This document shows positions 21,192 to 31,762 of a DNA stretch of 64,000 bases, piece by piece. The position numbers were made by a program, and so were the translations under genes. The stretch covers positions 57,880-121,879 of the forward strand of contig NW_005200095.1 in the NCBI RefSeq assembly GCF_000372725.1. Reading direction: 5' to 3'. Below the pieces are notes generated by a model, which saw nothing but the letters and a program-made list of their open reading frames with translations, did not search any database and was not told where the DNA came from. Source of the stretch: Emiliania huxleyi CCMP1516 (taxonomy: Eukaryota; Haptophyta; Isochrysidales; Noelaerhabdaceae). How positions within the stretch are numbered: position 1 is the stretch's first letter; each line of letters starts with the position of its first letter.

Positions 21192-22559
21192 ACTCGTGCT
21201 GCGCGGGCCCGGCGAGCGACTAGCGAGCCAACCTGCTAGTGAAAGAAATTCCCTGTTTGCCACAATGTGGCACTCGGCGTCTCGACTCGTCTACCTTGCT
21301 CTGCACTATTTCGACCTCAAACCACAAGCGCCAGCAACGACGTGCCGCGGCTCGCCGCGCCGCTGTTGCGACCGACGACGTGCCCGACGCCGTCCCGCGG
21401 CCGCCAGGAAGAGGCCCGCGCAACCACTTCTGGGACCCGCGGCCGCCGGGAGTGCGGCGGCACAACGAGTCGAACGAATCGTACCAGCGCAGAGCGGCGC
21501 GTCTCGCGAGCGCCCGCGGCCGCCACGCCGACGCCGTCCGCGGCCGACGGTGGTCGCGAATCAACGCGGCGCGGTGCAACGAGGCCAAGTCCTTCCAGGC
21601 TCCCGCCAGCAGCGCCTCGTGGCGTGGGCTGCACGGCCCTTCGAGACGGCCCGGGGGGCGGTGAGAGAGATCTCTCCCGCCGGCATGGCGCACTATATCA
21701 CCCGTAGAGGCCTCTCTATAGTCGCCTTTTGGCACCTCCTCTCTCCACGCCGCCGATTAGACCTCGCCGCATCGCATCACCGCCCCCTTCCCTGCCCCGT
21801 CGCCCTCCTGAGCCGCCGCCGTTGGCGAAAAAAATCTGTCGGATCCGACGGGTTCCGCTGTGGCTCGTCACTCCCTGACTCCCAGTCGGTGTCTCGCAGA
21901 CCGGCCGGTACAAGGTGCAGCTCGCGTCCGGCACAGTGATCAAAGTGAAGGACGGCGACAAAGATTAGGAACGCGATGGCGCACAGCACGTGCGAGGACT
22001 GCGACGCGCATGCCGACGGCCTCGGATTGCTCAGCGCACATCGTGTACGCCCTGTACGGCCCTTCGCATGGCCGCCACCTCGAGGTTTGGAACCGCACGT
22101 GGCTCAGCGGCGGGGAGCGGCCAGCAGCGTCAGGGGGGGCGGGAGGTGCCGCGCGGGCGGCGGCGGCCGTGCCTGTGATGGCGCCTGGGCTGGGAGAGAG
22201 AGGCGCGGGTGTGAGAGGCGGACGCGCGGGCGGGATAGGTCAGTGAGAGCACGCACGCGGCCGCGGTCGCGTCGCGTCGTGTGGGAAGGGCGCCGGCGCA
22301 ACCAAGGCGGCAGCCGAGGTAGAGTGATCGAGCGTTGGCTGGCTGTGGCGATGTGAGTTCCTTTTTTCTGCTTACGTACACAAAATGGCATCGTGTGCGC
22401 GAGCGTTTGCGGCGAAGCGCGCTCCTGACTGCCCCGTCCACACGCGCGGGGATCGCGGTCACGCACGAAACCACACCAGTCACGTGATCGCACTGATCGG
22501 CACGTGCGGAGCCGTCGGCCCTAAACTCGCACATGCGCTGTGCCGGTCCGTGCAGCGGC

Positions 22560-22943
22560 GCACTGCTCGGCCCGCCAGCGCGCCGCTCCTCAGGCCGGAG
22601 CCAGAGCTCGGGCTGGCGCCCGAGGAGGACTGCGCGTCCCGGCATCATCGCTTTTACCTCGCCGACCGTGGTCATGATGCCGACAGGAAGGAAGAGCGTC
22701 TCGGCCCGCGAGATGTCGGGCCCTGCTGATACGCACGACCCGCTGCGGTACCCCTTGAGGATGGCGACGCGAGCGAGATCCTAGACGGAGAACACGACGC
22801 CAGCGCCGGGATGCGCTGAGCGGGGCAGCCCTTGGAGGTCGGCGTCGGTCAGGCCGTACTCGCTGCGGGCGCGGACGATGCCGAGCTGTGCGACGCCGGC
22901 GTGAACGAGCAACAGGAGTCCGAGAAGCGCAGAGGACGATGCC
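22560..22943 (-). CDS. Possible small secreted protein (weak)
   Basis: On the minus strand from ATG 22943 the frame reads MASSSALLGLLLLVHAGVAQ, a good signal peptide. It continues LGIVRARSEYGLTDADLQGL and then AGVVFSV before a TAG. The same frame goes on past that TAG as DLARVAILKGYRSGSC and GPDISRAETLFLPVG. The TAG could be the AG of an unseen intron or a lesion. No family is recognised. The start is supported only by the signal peptide. Confidence 0.3.
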
Positions 22944-24518
22944 ATGAGCCCGCGCCGTCGTCGCCAGGCAGCGCAGCGACGAAGCGGGCGAGCCTTTGCA
23001 GATGGCGATAGTGGCGACGTCAGCGGTGTCGAGGACCAGCTGACACCTAGTGGGACGCCTGTGTGTCAGAGGAGCGCGTCGAGAGCGCGTCCACACCGCA
23101 CAGGCACAAGTGTGTGCGCGTGCGGCCGAGTGGCAGCGCGCTCGCGCGCGCGCTGAGGGTGGTTGAGGTGATATTGACCACCGAGCGCTCGCGAGCAGCC
23201 GCGGGGAGGGTCCGTCCACGTTCTCTGTCCTCTAGGAGTCGCGCGGGCGGCCAGGGAGCGCGTGGGAGGTCACCGCATGCGAAGCAAAAAAATTTGGGTG
23301 CTCGCTCGCAAGCGGTGGAGGCGTGTGAAAAAGTGAGGCGTGGTCTCTACTCGCGAGGGATAGGATTCTTGCGGCTTTTTGAAGCTGGCGTTTAGGTGGT
23401 GACAGGTGTGACAGCCCCTCGCCACGGCTGCCTGGTGCCCGAGGAGAGCCCAAAAGTGCGCTGCACGTCGAGCCCCAACACCCGCCCGACCCATGCTGTG
23501 CCGCTATTGCATCGGTATCCGCCTCGATGGCCTCCCCGTACAGCGCGCCGCGGGTCCGCGCTGGACCGCGTAGCCCACACAAGTAGCCCGCGGGCGGGAT
23601 GATTTTGGAGAAGTAGCCCGTTTCAGGGCGGGATGTTTTCGTACGAAATCATCCCGGTGGCGAACGGGATACTTCACGAATCATCCAGGTGGCGATCGGG
23701 ATACTTCCGAAATCATCCCGGTGGCGATCGGGATACTTCTTCCCCCGCTTTTGACGGCAAGCGAGCGCTAGTGAACGCCCAGGGAACCGATATGCACACA
23801 GAAGAGCTCTACGGCGCGATTCCACACATTGCCCAGCAGCATGTCGAGCGCGAGCCGAATTTGAGGACGACAAGATGGCTGCGCAAGAAGAGATCAACGA
23901 GTTGTTTACGCTGATGGAGGACTTTCCGGCGGTGCCCGTCCCCTGCCCCTCACTCCTCGAGTCGCCCGACTCGCCCACCGACTCGGCCACCACCGTGGAG
24001 CTCTCTGCGTTTCGCCGATCGCACCACGCATACAGATAGCGACCGAGGACGGCACCTTCCGGACTGGCAGTGTTACGGAGCTCGCAACGACGCGCATCTT
24101 GGAGGGCGCGAAAGTCGTGCCCGTGGTTCAGGTCGCGCACCTCTGGCAGGAGAGCGTCTACATCGGCATCGCGCCTCGCCTCCTCAGAATGCGTGTCTTC
24201 CCGGCAGTGCAAAACGAGAACGACGGCTTCGAGGCGGCCGGCTTCTGAAGCATCGCGCCAATCAAGCTGCGTGAGCGATACACTAGGCACTCTAGAGCCG
24301 ATGCCGTACATAGTAGTTAGTACAGTCACGAGTCAGCACGCTTTAAGGTTGAAATGCTTGCTGCACTCGACCTCTGCGGGCTTACCGACCGTGGATTGAG
24401 AGACCCGGTGTTGTGGGAATTGCGCTCTTTACTACTTTAAACCAAAACCGCCGCGCGCCGGAGTGGCGCGCGCCACACACACACACAAACACACACAAAC
24501 ACACACATGCGCGATAAA

Positions 24519-26255
24519 CTAGAGCCACTCGAAGATGGGGCGTGCGAGCTGCTTCTCTGGTCGGATGCCCAGTTTGGAAAGGCCCCAGAGCCCGATGCCG
24601 ACAGCGTCGACTGCGTCAGACTTGACTCGAAAGGGTACTTTGATGTCGAAGCGGGCCTCGATCGCAGCGCGGTAGGCGGGCTTTGTGAGAGACGAAGCGC
24701 CGAGCCCGCCCCCAGCTTCGTTCTGCGGCCAAGAGATAGGGTTGACGGCGGTGCAAGCGACTCGGGAGGCGAAGCAGACCTCTTCGACGACGGAACGGAA
24801 GCCGATGTTCTTGAGCGCGATCGAGAAGTCAAACTTGGACTTGGCGTGCGGGAAGAACGACTCGTAGAAGACGTGTTCCGCGCCAGAGACGGCCTCGGAG
24901 AGGAAGCCGCGCGCCGAGTGCAGAGCCGCGCCGGCCTCGCCCGAGCAAACGTGGACAGAGGCGGTGATCCGCTCAACCTCTCCTCCGTCGCCGATGTCGA
25001 AGCGCGCGCACCCGTACGACTCGGCCTGGTCGAGAGCGACGTAAAACGACGGTCTCGCTCGCTTCTGGGCGGCCGGAGCTGGGGGCGGCGCTGCGGACTC
25101 GAAGACAGCGGACTGGAAAGCGACCCACTCGCTCCCCTCTCGCAGATCGCGCGCCCGCGTGCTGGACCCCGGGTTGTCCTTGTTGTACTGCTTGCCGGCG
25201 CCACTCGCCTGAGTGAGGGTGACTCCTCGCGACTCGAAGTCGCGCAACGTGCGTGTGAGGTTGGAGATGAGGAAGCCAGCCTCGAACACGAGGTGGTCGA
25301 CGGCGAACGAGAGGGACGAGACAGCCTCTCTCTGCGCAGACGTGGTCGTAGACCACGCGCGCGACCTCCACCCGGGCTGCTCGACGTCGAGAGGCAAGAG
25401 AGTGGACGCATAGAAGCGGAGCAGCTCCGGGAACTTCTTCGTGCGCGCGCGGTAAGCGTCCGGGCCAGGAAAGTGAGGCTGCGGAGCTGGCGGTGGGGCG
25501 GGAAGAGCAAGAGGCGCGTCCGGCGGCGGCAGCAGCAACCTCGTCGGAGGGGATGGCAACGGAGCGGGGGCAGCAAAGTCGGACCTGAAGTCCATCTGGC
25601 ACGTCGCGAGTTCGCGCCTCCCAGGCGCGATAGCATTGTCGACTGTCGTAGGGCCCATCGCGACGAGACTGCGTTCGGCGTCGGTGAGCGAGTCACTAGC
25701 CAGAACGCGATCGTTCGTAGAGAAGCGGCTGGCGTGCGCGCGCAGAACTGGGTCCGTGAGGACGCGAGCTGCCTGTTCTCGCTCGATGTCGCCCAGCCCG
25801 GTCAAGTCCTTCCCGAGCGCCCCGGCGAGCTCACGAAGCCGCTCTCGCTCGGCCGCGACGCGAAGGTCTGGCGGGGCAAGCGAGTGCAGCAGCGACTCCT
25901 TGACATCGCCAAGGGACGCCTTGATGTCCAGCGTCTGGTTGTGGATTAGGCAGTTCGTCGAGGAGAGCTGTAGCTGCGCCTCGTCCGAAGCGAGAGCGTG
26001 CGGCCCGAGTCGCAAGTCCGGCCCGAGTCGCAAGTCGAACTCCTCCTCGCGGGCGATCTCGAGCCCAATCTGCACGAAATCGGCGTGTTTGAGGATAGGA
26101 GAGAGGAGGGACCGCAGCAGAGCGAACGTATCGATGAGCGGCTTGGCGTCCGCGTCGATCAGCGCGTCGTTGTTTACATGATGCGCGACTGCCACGCCTG
26201 GTACGTGGTCGCCTGCGACGTCAGCAGCGTGTGGTACGGCCGCCGACCCGGGCAC
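24519..26255 (-). CDS. Large ORF with RuvC-like (RNase H fold) nuclease domain
   Basis: The frame encodes up to 578 residues. The start is uncertain because the first ~30 codons overlap the neighbouring exon in another frame. The N-terminal 200 residues are helical and hydrophilic, followed by a Pro-rich linker (LLLPPPDAPLALPAPPPAPQ). The C-terminal ~170 residues match the RuvC layout: FYVALDQAESYGCARFDIG (first Asp), GAEHVFYESFFPH (Glu), ACTAVNPISWPQNEAGGG, and RVKSDAVDAVGIGLWGLSKL (the closing Asp pair). This is the four-acid metal site of Holliday-junction resolvases. No signal or membrane segment is visible. RuvC-like proteins of this plan occur in organelles, phages and large DNA viruses; origin here cannot be told. 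A long frame on the plus strand is its shadow. Confidence 0.55.
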   Translation of the reverse strand: MPGSAAVPHAADVAGDHVPGVAVAHHVNNDALIDADAKPLIDTFALLRSLLSPILKHADFVQIGLEIAREEEFDLRLGPDLRLGPHALASDEAQLQLSSTNCLIHNQTLDIKASLGDVKESLLHSLAPPDLRVAAERERLRELAGALGKDLTGLGDIEREQAARVLTDPVLRAHASRFSTNDRVLASDSLTDAERSLVAMGPTTVDNAIAPGRRELATCQMDFRSDFAAPAPLPSPPTRLLLPPPDAPLALPAPPPAPQPHFPGPDAYRARTKKFPELLRFYASTLLPLDVEQPGWRSRAWSTTTSAQREAVSSLSFAVDHLVFEAGFLISNLTRTLRDFESRGVTLTQASGAGKQYNKDNPGSSTRARDLREGSEWVAFQSAVFESAAPPPAPAAQKRARPSFYVALDQAESYGCARFDIGDGGEVERITASVHVCSGEAGAALHSARGFLSEAVSGAEHVFYESFFPHAKSKFDFSIALKNIGFRSVVEEVCFASRVACTAVNPISWPQNEAGGGLGASSLTKPAYRAAIEARFDIKVPFRVKSDAVDAVGIGLWGLSKLGIRPEKQLARPIFEWL

Positions 26256-26563
26256 GCCGGGTCGGCGGCGGAGGCGGCGGAGGTGGAGCGCTCGGTGGAG
26301 GTAGAGGTGGAAGCGGAGGCGGAGGCGGAGGTGGAGGCAGCGGAGGCTTCAAAGCGAGCCGGCACGCTCTCCGCCCGCCGTGCCGCCGCCGCCGGCCGAA
26401 CCGCGCGAGAGGCAATCATGCTGTCGTTCGAGACGTCCAAGTAGTGTAGCCAGCAGACATAGTTCCAGCCGGCGAGCGCGAGGAGGTACAAAACGATGTA
26501 GGCGCACCGCATTGGCTGCGCTTCTACCGCAGCGCGAGAGAGACCGACAACGCCGAGTCGCAT
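26178..26563 (-). CDS. First exon of a hydroxyproline O-arabinosyltransferase-like protein
   Basis: From ATG 26563 (MRLGVVGLSRAAVEAQPMRC). A type II membrane anchor AYIVLYLLALAGWNYVCWLH is followed by an Ala/Ser/Thr-rich stem and then RPYHTLLTSQATTYQAWQSR. That last stretch is the first conserved block of the HPAT/SerGT family of Golgi glycosyltransferases. The frame then meets a good donor, GTAAAC, after base 26178, so the exon probably ends there. I cannot find the expected next block (YYH...K..) in the following 2.5 kb, which instead hold the RuvC-like ORF. The gene may be interrupted, or its next exon may lie further away. Confidence 0.5.
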
Positions 26564-26690
26564 AAAAGAATTTAAACAAAACAACTCTCTCTCACAGCAC
26601 ACAGGCTCGACACAGGTGCGAACTGGCGCGTGCTAGTACTATCACCGGCACACCTAAAAGAATTCGCGGAACGTCCGGAGCCGCCTGATC
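26564..26690 (-). repeat. Dispersed 'upstream' repeat abutting the HPAT-like start
   Basis: On the minus strand it starts TCAGGCGGCTCCGGACGTTC, carries ACTAGCACGCGCCAGT, and ends AAATTCTTTT directly followed by ATG. It is closest to the copy at 14709-14805. Confidence 0.65.
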
Positions 26691-26743
26691 CCGCACAAAG
26701 CATCCCCACACTCTCTCCTCTCCTATGACACGACTCTCCGACC

Positions 26744-27403
26744 TTACTTCTCCTTCCACCGCAGCTTGTTGACGCCGCGGAGGATCGTAGGAGGCTCCCC
26801 GATCCGTGCGTAGACGCGCTGCTGGAGCAGCTCCTCGATTTCGGCCTCGGACCGCTCCCTCTCCCTCTTCTCCGCCGCCGCCGCGTCGGCCTCCGCATCC
26901 TCACTGCTGATACGCGCCAGCGTCGCCGCCTCTGCCGCCGTCGGCGCCTCCGCCTGCATCCCCTCGAGCGCGCTGCGGACAGAGGGCGCGTCGGCCGCGC
27001 AGACCTTGCGGACGGTACCCGAGACGTCGATCACAAAGCAGGCCGGCTCGTCGTACAGCGGCGCGAGGCTCGACTCGACCAACATGCCGAGCAAGGACGT
27101 GGGCGCCGTCTGCACCGTCGTGCCGACCGACCCGGCGGGCGCCTCCGCGGCTCCCGGAGCCACCACCGCGACGCACGTTGTTCCAGTGGGTGCGAAGGGC
27201 GCACCTTCCACCTCAGGGGAGCCGCCGACGAAGATTGCGGCCTGCCGATCGCTGACTCCGAGCATCGACGTGAGTTCGTTTGGAAGCACGTCGCCTGCCG
27301 CGGCTCTCAGCACGGGATGCGCGGCGCGAGGCGGCAGCAGAGGTGCGGCAGGGCGAAGAGGCGCGGAGAAGGCGACGGCGGCGGAGAGGGCGGCGAAGAG
27401 CAT
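26744..27403 (-). CDS. Hypothetical protein, possibly plastid-targeted
   Basis: Start chosen at ATG 27403 because MLFAALSAAVAFSAPLRPAA is a signal-like segment ending AFSAP, similar to the AF motif at the cleavage site of secondary-plastid presequences. The body contains LGVSDRQAAIFVGGSPEVEG and PACFVIDVSGTVRKVCAADA, which may form a small beta-rich domain. A C-terminal helix rich in Glu/Arg/Ala (EADAAAAEKRERERSEAEIE) precedes GEPPTILRGVNKLRWKEK. I recognise no family. The signal alone would also fit a secreted protein. Confidence 0.5.
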   Translation of the reverse strand: MLFAALSAAVAFSAPLRPAAPLLPPRAAHPVLRAAAGDVLPNELTSMLGVSDRQAAIFVGGSPEVEGAPFAPTGTTCVAVVAPGAAEAPAGSVGTTVQTAPTSLLGMLVESSLAPLYDEPACFVIDVSGTVRKVCAADAPSVRSALEGMQAEAPTAAEAATLARISSEDAEADAAAAEKRERERSEAEIEELLQQRVYARIGEPPTILRGVNKLRWKEK

Positions 27404-27760
27404 ATGTGCGCTGCCGGCTGTCGCAGGTGGGCTTGTGCAGCCGGGGTGCTGCCGGGGAGTCTCATGCGTAATTCTTTTTTCTCCTGATGAAAGAAAACAG
27501 AATTCGAGATTCCGCTCGCTAACGCGCTCTCTCACGAGCCCAACAGGCCCGAGAAGCGAGATGGATCGTCGAGAACCACGTACATTAAGAAGGCGACGGC
27601 CAGCAGGGCGGCCGCTGCCGGGTTGTCTTGAAAGAAATCCCCGAGCCGGCAGTGGATTTGCCCCATAGAACAGGTGTGAATAGACGCATTCAATGGGGAG
27701 TCACTGTGGTCAGTCAGTTTAACCCTACTCCCGCCAAGCGCCGGCCATGAACAGTCAGTG

Positions 27761-27787
27761 TCCTAACCCTAACCCTAACCCTAACCT
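27761..27787 (+). repeat. Interstitial telomere-type repeat (CCCTAA)n
   Basis: About four CCCTAA units, the complement of TTAGGG, followed by AAAGAAAACC. Too short to be a chromosome end. Confidence 0.9.
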
Positions 27788-29091
27788 AAAGAAAACCTCC
27801 AAAAAAGAAATACACAAAAAAGAAATACACCGAAAAAAGAAATACATTTTTGAAAAAAAGTGCCTGGAACCGGCGTCCTTGACCTCCCTGAGCACGCCTC
27901 ACCCCTCCCCACCTTTTTTTCGGCGCGGGGAAGCCTTATGAGCCATTTTCAGTTTGCCGGATTTTTGGCCGGATTTGACCCCCCATTTCGCGTGTGTGGT
28001 GTGAGCAAAACAGTTCGAACCTCTGCGTCAGAGCACGCCGATCCTACGGTCACGCGCCGTTCACACAAAAACACAACCACGGACCCAAGACGCACAAGCT
28101 CAGACAGTCGAGAAAGGGATAGACAGCAACGACAGTCAGAAGTCAGCGATGGGTCCCAGGAAGGCGAATGCGATGACGGCCTCTAGTGTGAGCTCTAGCT
28201 AGTGAGCTCATCGCTACTATAACTATGTATATGCAGCGAGTTAGGAGCCGACCGACCGACCCTCGCGTCCGGTGCTCACCGACGGCCGGGCGGGCCACCC
28301 GCCCACGCGCCGCCTACGCGCAGCGCGTGCGCCGCAAACTCGCCCGCCGAGAGCGCCGGCCAGTCGCCATCGGCCGTCGCGAGAGGCCTGCCCGGCTGTC
28401 GCCGCGGGGCCCCCACGAACACCACGCGTCGGATGCGGTGCCGCGCGAACTCGCGCGCAAAGTGCACGCCCCACGCCCGCCGCAGCGTCGTAGCGAAGTA
28501 GGACCGTTCACACACCCCGGTCCCGAAATTGGTATAACAATAAATGTATCGCGTTTAATGAGCCAGACAAACACACGGGCTCCGGAGCTTGGAGGCGGGC
28601 TCGGCAAACATATCCGCCGCCTCGGGGGGCGACGGAGCCCCCCCCCCCCACCACCACCACCACACACACACACAAGAGACCAAAGCGAGATCACCCGAGA
28701 GCAGCTGAGCCTGCCTCTGGCCTCGCCTCCCTCTCCTTCAGGCATTCGTGGCATCCTATGGGTCGTCCGGAGTATCGACCTCTGGCTTGTCAGGCGCGGT
28801 CACTTGATGACCCCCATGAAGTACAGCGATCGCCACCTCGCTGGCCTCTCCGCAAGGCCCCCCGACCGCGTCGAACTCATCGGCGCGGGCTCTCTCGGCT
28901 ACGGAGCTGACGCGGGCCCAGTACCTCGATGAGGTGACTTGGACCACTGAGAATTGGCTGGGGCTGCAGAAGCAGCGTATCTCGGTCGTTCTTCACACGG
29001 CAATCGCAGAGCAGGTTGTGAATGAGCTTGCCTGTGGCGGGGGTGGGCGGGTGCACGGACGGAGCTAAGTGCCTCGCCACCCTCGCAGGAG

Positions 29092-29182
29092 TCGCTTAGG
29101 CGGCTCCCGTGGTGTACCTGTGTTAGTGCCAGTGCGAGCCAGTCCCGTGCCCAGTGTTGTGCGTCGCGCTTGTAAAATTCTT
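29092..29182 (+). repeat. Dispersed 'upstream' repeat
   Basis: It reads TTAGGCGGCTCCCGTGGTGT, then ACCTGTGTTAGTGCCAGTGC and TTGTAAAATTCTTCTATG. A partial second tail (TTGTAAATTCTTCTATG) follows at about 29213. It lies about 150 bp before the VTC-like gene on the same strand. Confidence 0.65.
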
Positions 29183-29305
29183 CTATGTTGTGCGAGGGGC
29201 TAGGAATCCCAGTTGTAAATTCTTCTATGCCCGCCGCGAGAGAAGGGTCTCGATTCACGCATTGCACGCTAAGCGCAGAACACTGCTTTTAGTAGGCATC
29301 GCGGG

Positions 29306-31549
29306 ATGTTTCCACGTGGACTTAACATGGCGGGCCGCTCCCGGAGCTTCTCGTCGTTTTTCGAAGGGCTCGGCTTGGATCCGCCAAAGGCCGGCAAGCG
29401 CCGCACGACTGAGCGGATGGACCCCAAGACGTTCTTTGCAAACGAGCGCACCTTCGCGCAGTGGCAGGCCGCGGGCATGCTCCTCCTCACCGTCGGCATC
29501 GCTGTCACCAAGCTCGAGGATTCATTCGACACCGACCAGCTCGGCGGCATGACCGTCATCGGCTGCTCGCTTGTGATTATGCTGTACGGCCTCGTCTCTT
29601 TCCTGCACCGGCTCAAAAAGATTAAGCGCAAGGACCCGACCGGGTATGACGACCCGCTCGGCCCCGTCGCGCTCATCTTCGTCCTCTTCGCCGCAGTTGC
29701 CCTGTACCTCCGCCGCATGTACGGCTTCAATTGGGACACTGAAGGCATGCTCACGGCCGACACGCCCTTCTTCGAGGCCTTCAAGGTGCCGCTTACCCCC
29801 CCACCCCCCCACCCCCCTCCCTCCCTTTCTCGTCTTCTCTTCACAGCTGCTGCGTCTGTGAGCAGGTCCCCCTTGCCCCATCGCACTTTGCGGACGAGGC
29901 GGCCGCCGTCAAAGTGGTGGCGAGGGCGCTGCAGGCTTCGGCCGCCGTCGCGTCGGTCACACCCCTTTCGCATGAGACAGCTTCCGAGTCCTGCCACTCA
30001 CGAGTCATGGTTGTAGTGATTGGGGCCGGCATAGGTCACTCTCGCAAACGCGACCTTTGAGCTCCTGCGCCGCACGGACCTCGACACGCACCACGCGACT
30101 CCTCTCCACTCCTTCCGAGAGATTTTCAACGCCAGCGGCACGGCGGTCACGCTCACCACGCTGCTGACGGCCGCGGGAGCGCGCCGCAAGAGCCGCAGCT
30201 TCGGCTCCGGGAGCGGCAAGGGGACGCTGACAGGCCTGGCGATGAGCATCCGCGGTGGCGACTTTGCGGAGCTCGCCTCCACCGCCGCAAACTGCGTTGG
30301 ACGGTCGCGGCGCAACGGCGCGAAATCACATCTGAAATGACTCAAGGTGGTACAGTGGACACCAGTTACGCATCTAGGTACGCGGCGCACTGCGACGTCA
30401 GGATCGTGCGGACCTCGCACGCGATGGCGAGGGAGCTCACGGTCACGCGCTTGCCGTACACGGCGTCGGTCACGTCGGTCCGCGGCGGCCTGAATGTGGG
30501 CACTCCATGGAGTGAGTACGTCTCATCAGCGTCATGCTCGAATGAGTAGGCTGCCGACTTGGGCTTCGTCCGACACGTCAAGCATCATCACGCCCCATTC
30601 CAGTCATCTGATCCTAAGTAGGTTGGCGATCAAACTATGTATATATACTTTTGTCTCTGGTGATGCCGCCTTTCCCTGAGAACGCACACAACGCCTCGTG
30701 TGTAATGCCCTGTGTTCCGCGAGTGCGCGTGCCCCGTCGTCCATGCTAGGACGTGTGTAACACTGACTGACTGACTGTAGGTTGGCGATCTACGCGGGTA
30801 CTTTGCCCTGCCGCGCGACGTGGGCGGCAGTATGCGCGCCGCGCCCTTTCTGACCGCGCGGTGCCGCCCCCTTCAACCAGTGTCATCCACAAACCTCTGG
30901 GTTCGATTCTCAGCCCGCCCGACGCCACTGCCCTAGGTGGTCACCGCTCCTGCCCGCCCGCCCCTCCTGCTCGGACGGCGAGCGGTTGTACGTGGTGGGC
31001 GAGCACTACTATTGGAGGGTGCGGCCCACAGTCCATGTTCACATCACCGCGCATTGCGCGCGGCGCGCCTCGCCTGTTTCAATGCGTCGACCTGGCCTTA
31101 GGTGCGGCTCCCGTTCTCTCTCGCGGCGGCGCCGGAGTCTCGCCTCGTCGCGTCGCTTACCACACGGTATGACACGCCGCAGCTGGCGGTGCGGCCGGAC
31201 CGGGCGCCGCGCGAGGACTCTGAGCTGTCCTTCCGGCTCGCCAGCCAGGCTCGCGCGTCATGGATCACGAATAGTAGTCGGTGTGATGAACGCATCGCCG
31301 CCCCTCCTCTTCATCGGACGCCGCCCGCCCTCGTCATCGCCGCGCCCCTCCTCAAGCCAGGGCCCCCGGCCTCGAGCTTAGAGCCATAGCGGACCGGCGA
31401 CCCCCTCCCAACCTTCTCGGAACCTTCTCGGAACCCTCCCGCAGGCTCCCGACGTCACGCCCGAGGGCGGCGACCTCGCCGGCCCCTCCCTCCTCGCCGC
31501 GCGTGCGCTCTACAGCGAGCTGCGCAGCGCGCCTTGGGCAGCACCGTAA
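29306..31549 (+). CDS. VTC-family membrane protein lacking SPX and catalytic core
   Basis: Exons: 29306 (or ATG 29327)-29785, 29866-29955, 30035-30303, 30378-about 30470, about 30781-30860, about 30970-31018, 31102-31258, 31445-31549. Exon 1 carries the VTC/DUF202 membrane domain: MDPKTFFANERTFAQWQAAG, then GMLLLTVGIAVTKLED, LVIMLYGLVSFLHRLKKIKR and ALIFVLFAAVALYLRRMY (three helices). The remaining exons match, block for block, the C-terminal region of the large VTC gene at 33172-39035 (for example VTLANATFELLRRTDLD; GDLRGYFALPRDVGG; GERLYVVGEHYYWRV; ALYSELRSAPW). SPX and polymerase domains are absent, as in yeast Vtc1, so it may be an accessory subunit of the vacuolar polyphosphate complex. 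Introns carry donors GT, GT, GT, GT and GC (31259). Confidence 0.7.
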
Positions 31550-31762
31550 GGAGTGTGTGAGCGCTCAGCGGACAGGCGCGGTGATTTCTTTTCCTCACCT
31601 GGACCTGGCGCGCTGGCCACGACCCTGCCACGTGGTTCGGTCTACGGCCACGAGCGTGTCTCTAGACTATCTTGTGGCACGTCCACTTCGCACTTGACAC
31701 TCTAAGATGCCCTCTGTAACACTATAAGAGATCTCAAACTGCTGCACACTGCATCATGCAGC

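Larger units (their letters stand above)
20400..24500. other. Gap-bearing region with little recognisable coding
   Basis: The sequence around the 100-N gap has open frames but no convincing domain. A short exon-like piece after an AG at about 21899 reads TGRYKVQLASGTVIKVKDGD then stop, resembling the C-terminal end of an SH3/Tudor-like strand. Three imperfect direct units of an 'ATCATCCCGGTGGCGATCGGGATACTT'-like 30-mer (given in pieces: AATCATCC, GGTGGCGA, CGGGATACTT) lie at 23650-23740. Confidence 0.4.
27404..29300. other. Spacer with telomere-like repeat, no secure gene
   Basis: Frames are short. A minus-strand stretch at 28276-28515 (YFATTLRRAWGVHFAREFAR then HRIRRVVFVGAPR) could be a real exon, but I recognise no family. 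T/A-rich sequence surrounds 27790-27860. Dinucleotide and Pro-like runs lie at 28640-28675. Confidence 0.4.

Noticed and set aside
24507-25949. Long plus-strand open frame opposite the RuvC-like ORF
   Set aside because: Arg/Glu-rich shadow composition; the minus frame has recognisable catalytic motifs.
28272-28515. Open frames on both strands at 28.3-28.5 kb
   Set aside because: The minus frame is exon-like, but no family, start or splice partners could be found; mentioned only in the spacer entry.
30890-30920. B-box-like GGGTTCGATTC
   Set aside because: A T-arm is possible, but no D arm, anticodon arm or matching acceptor at the right distance; it lies inside a gene intron.
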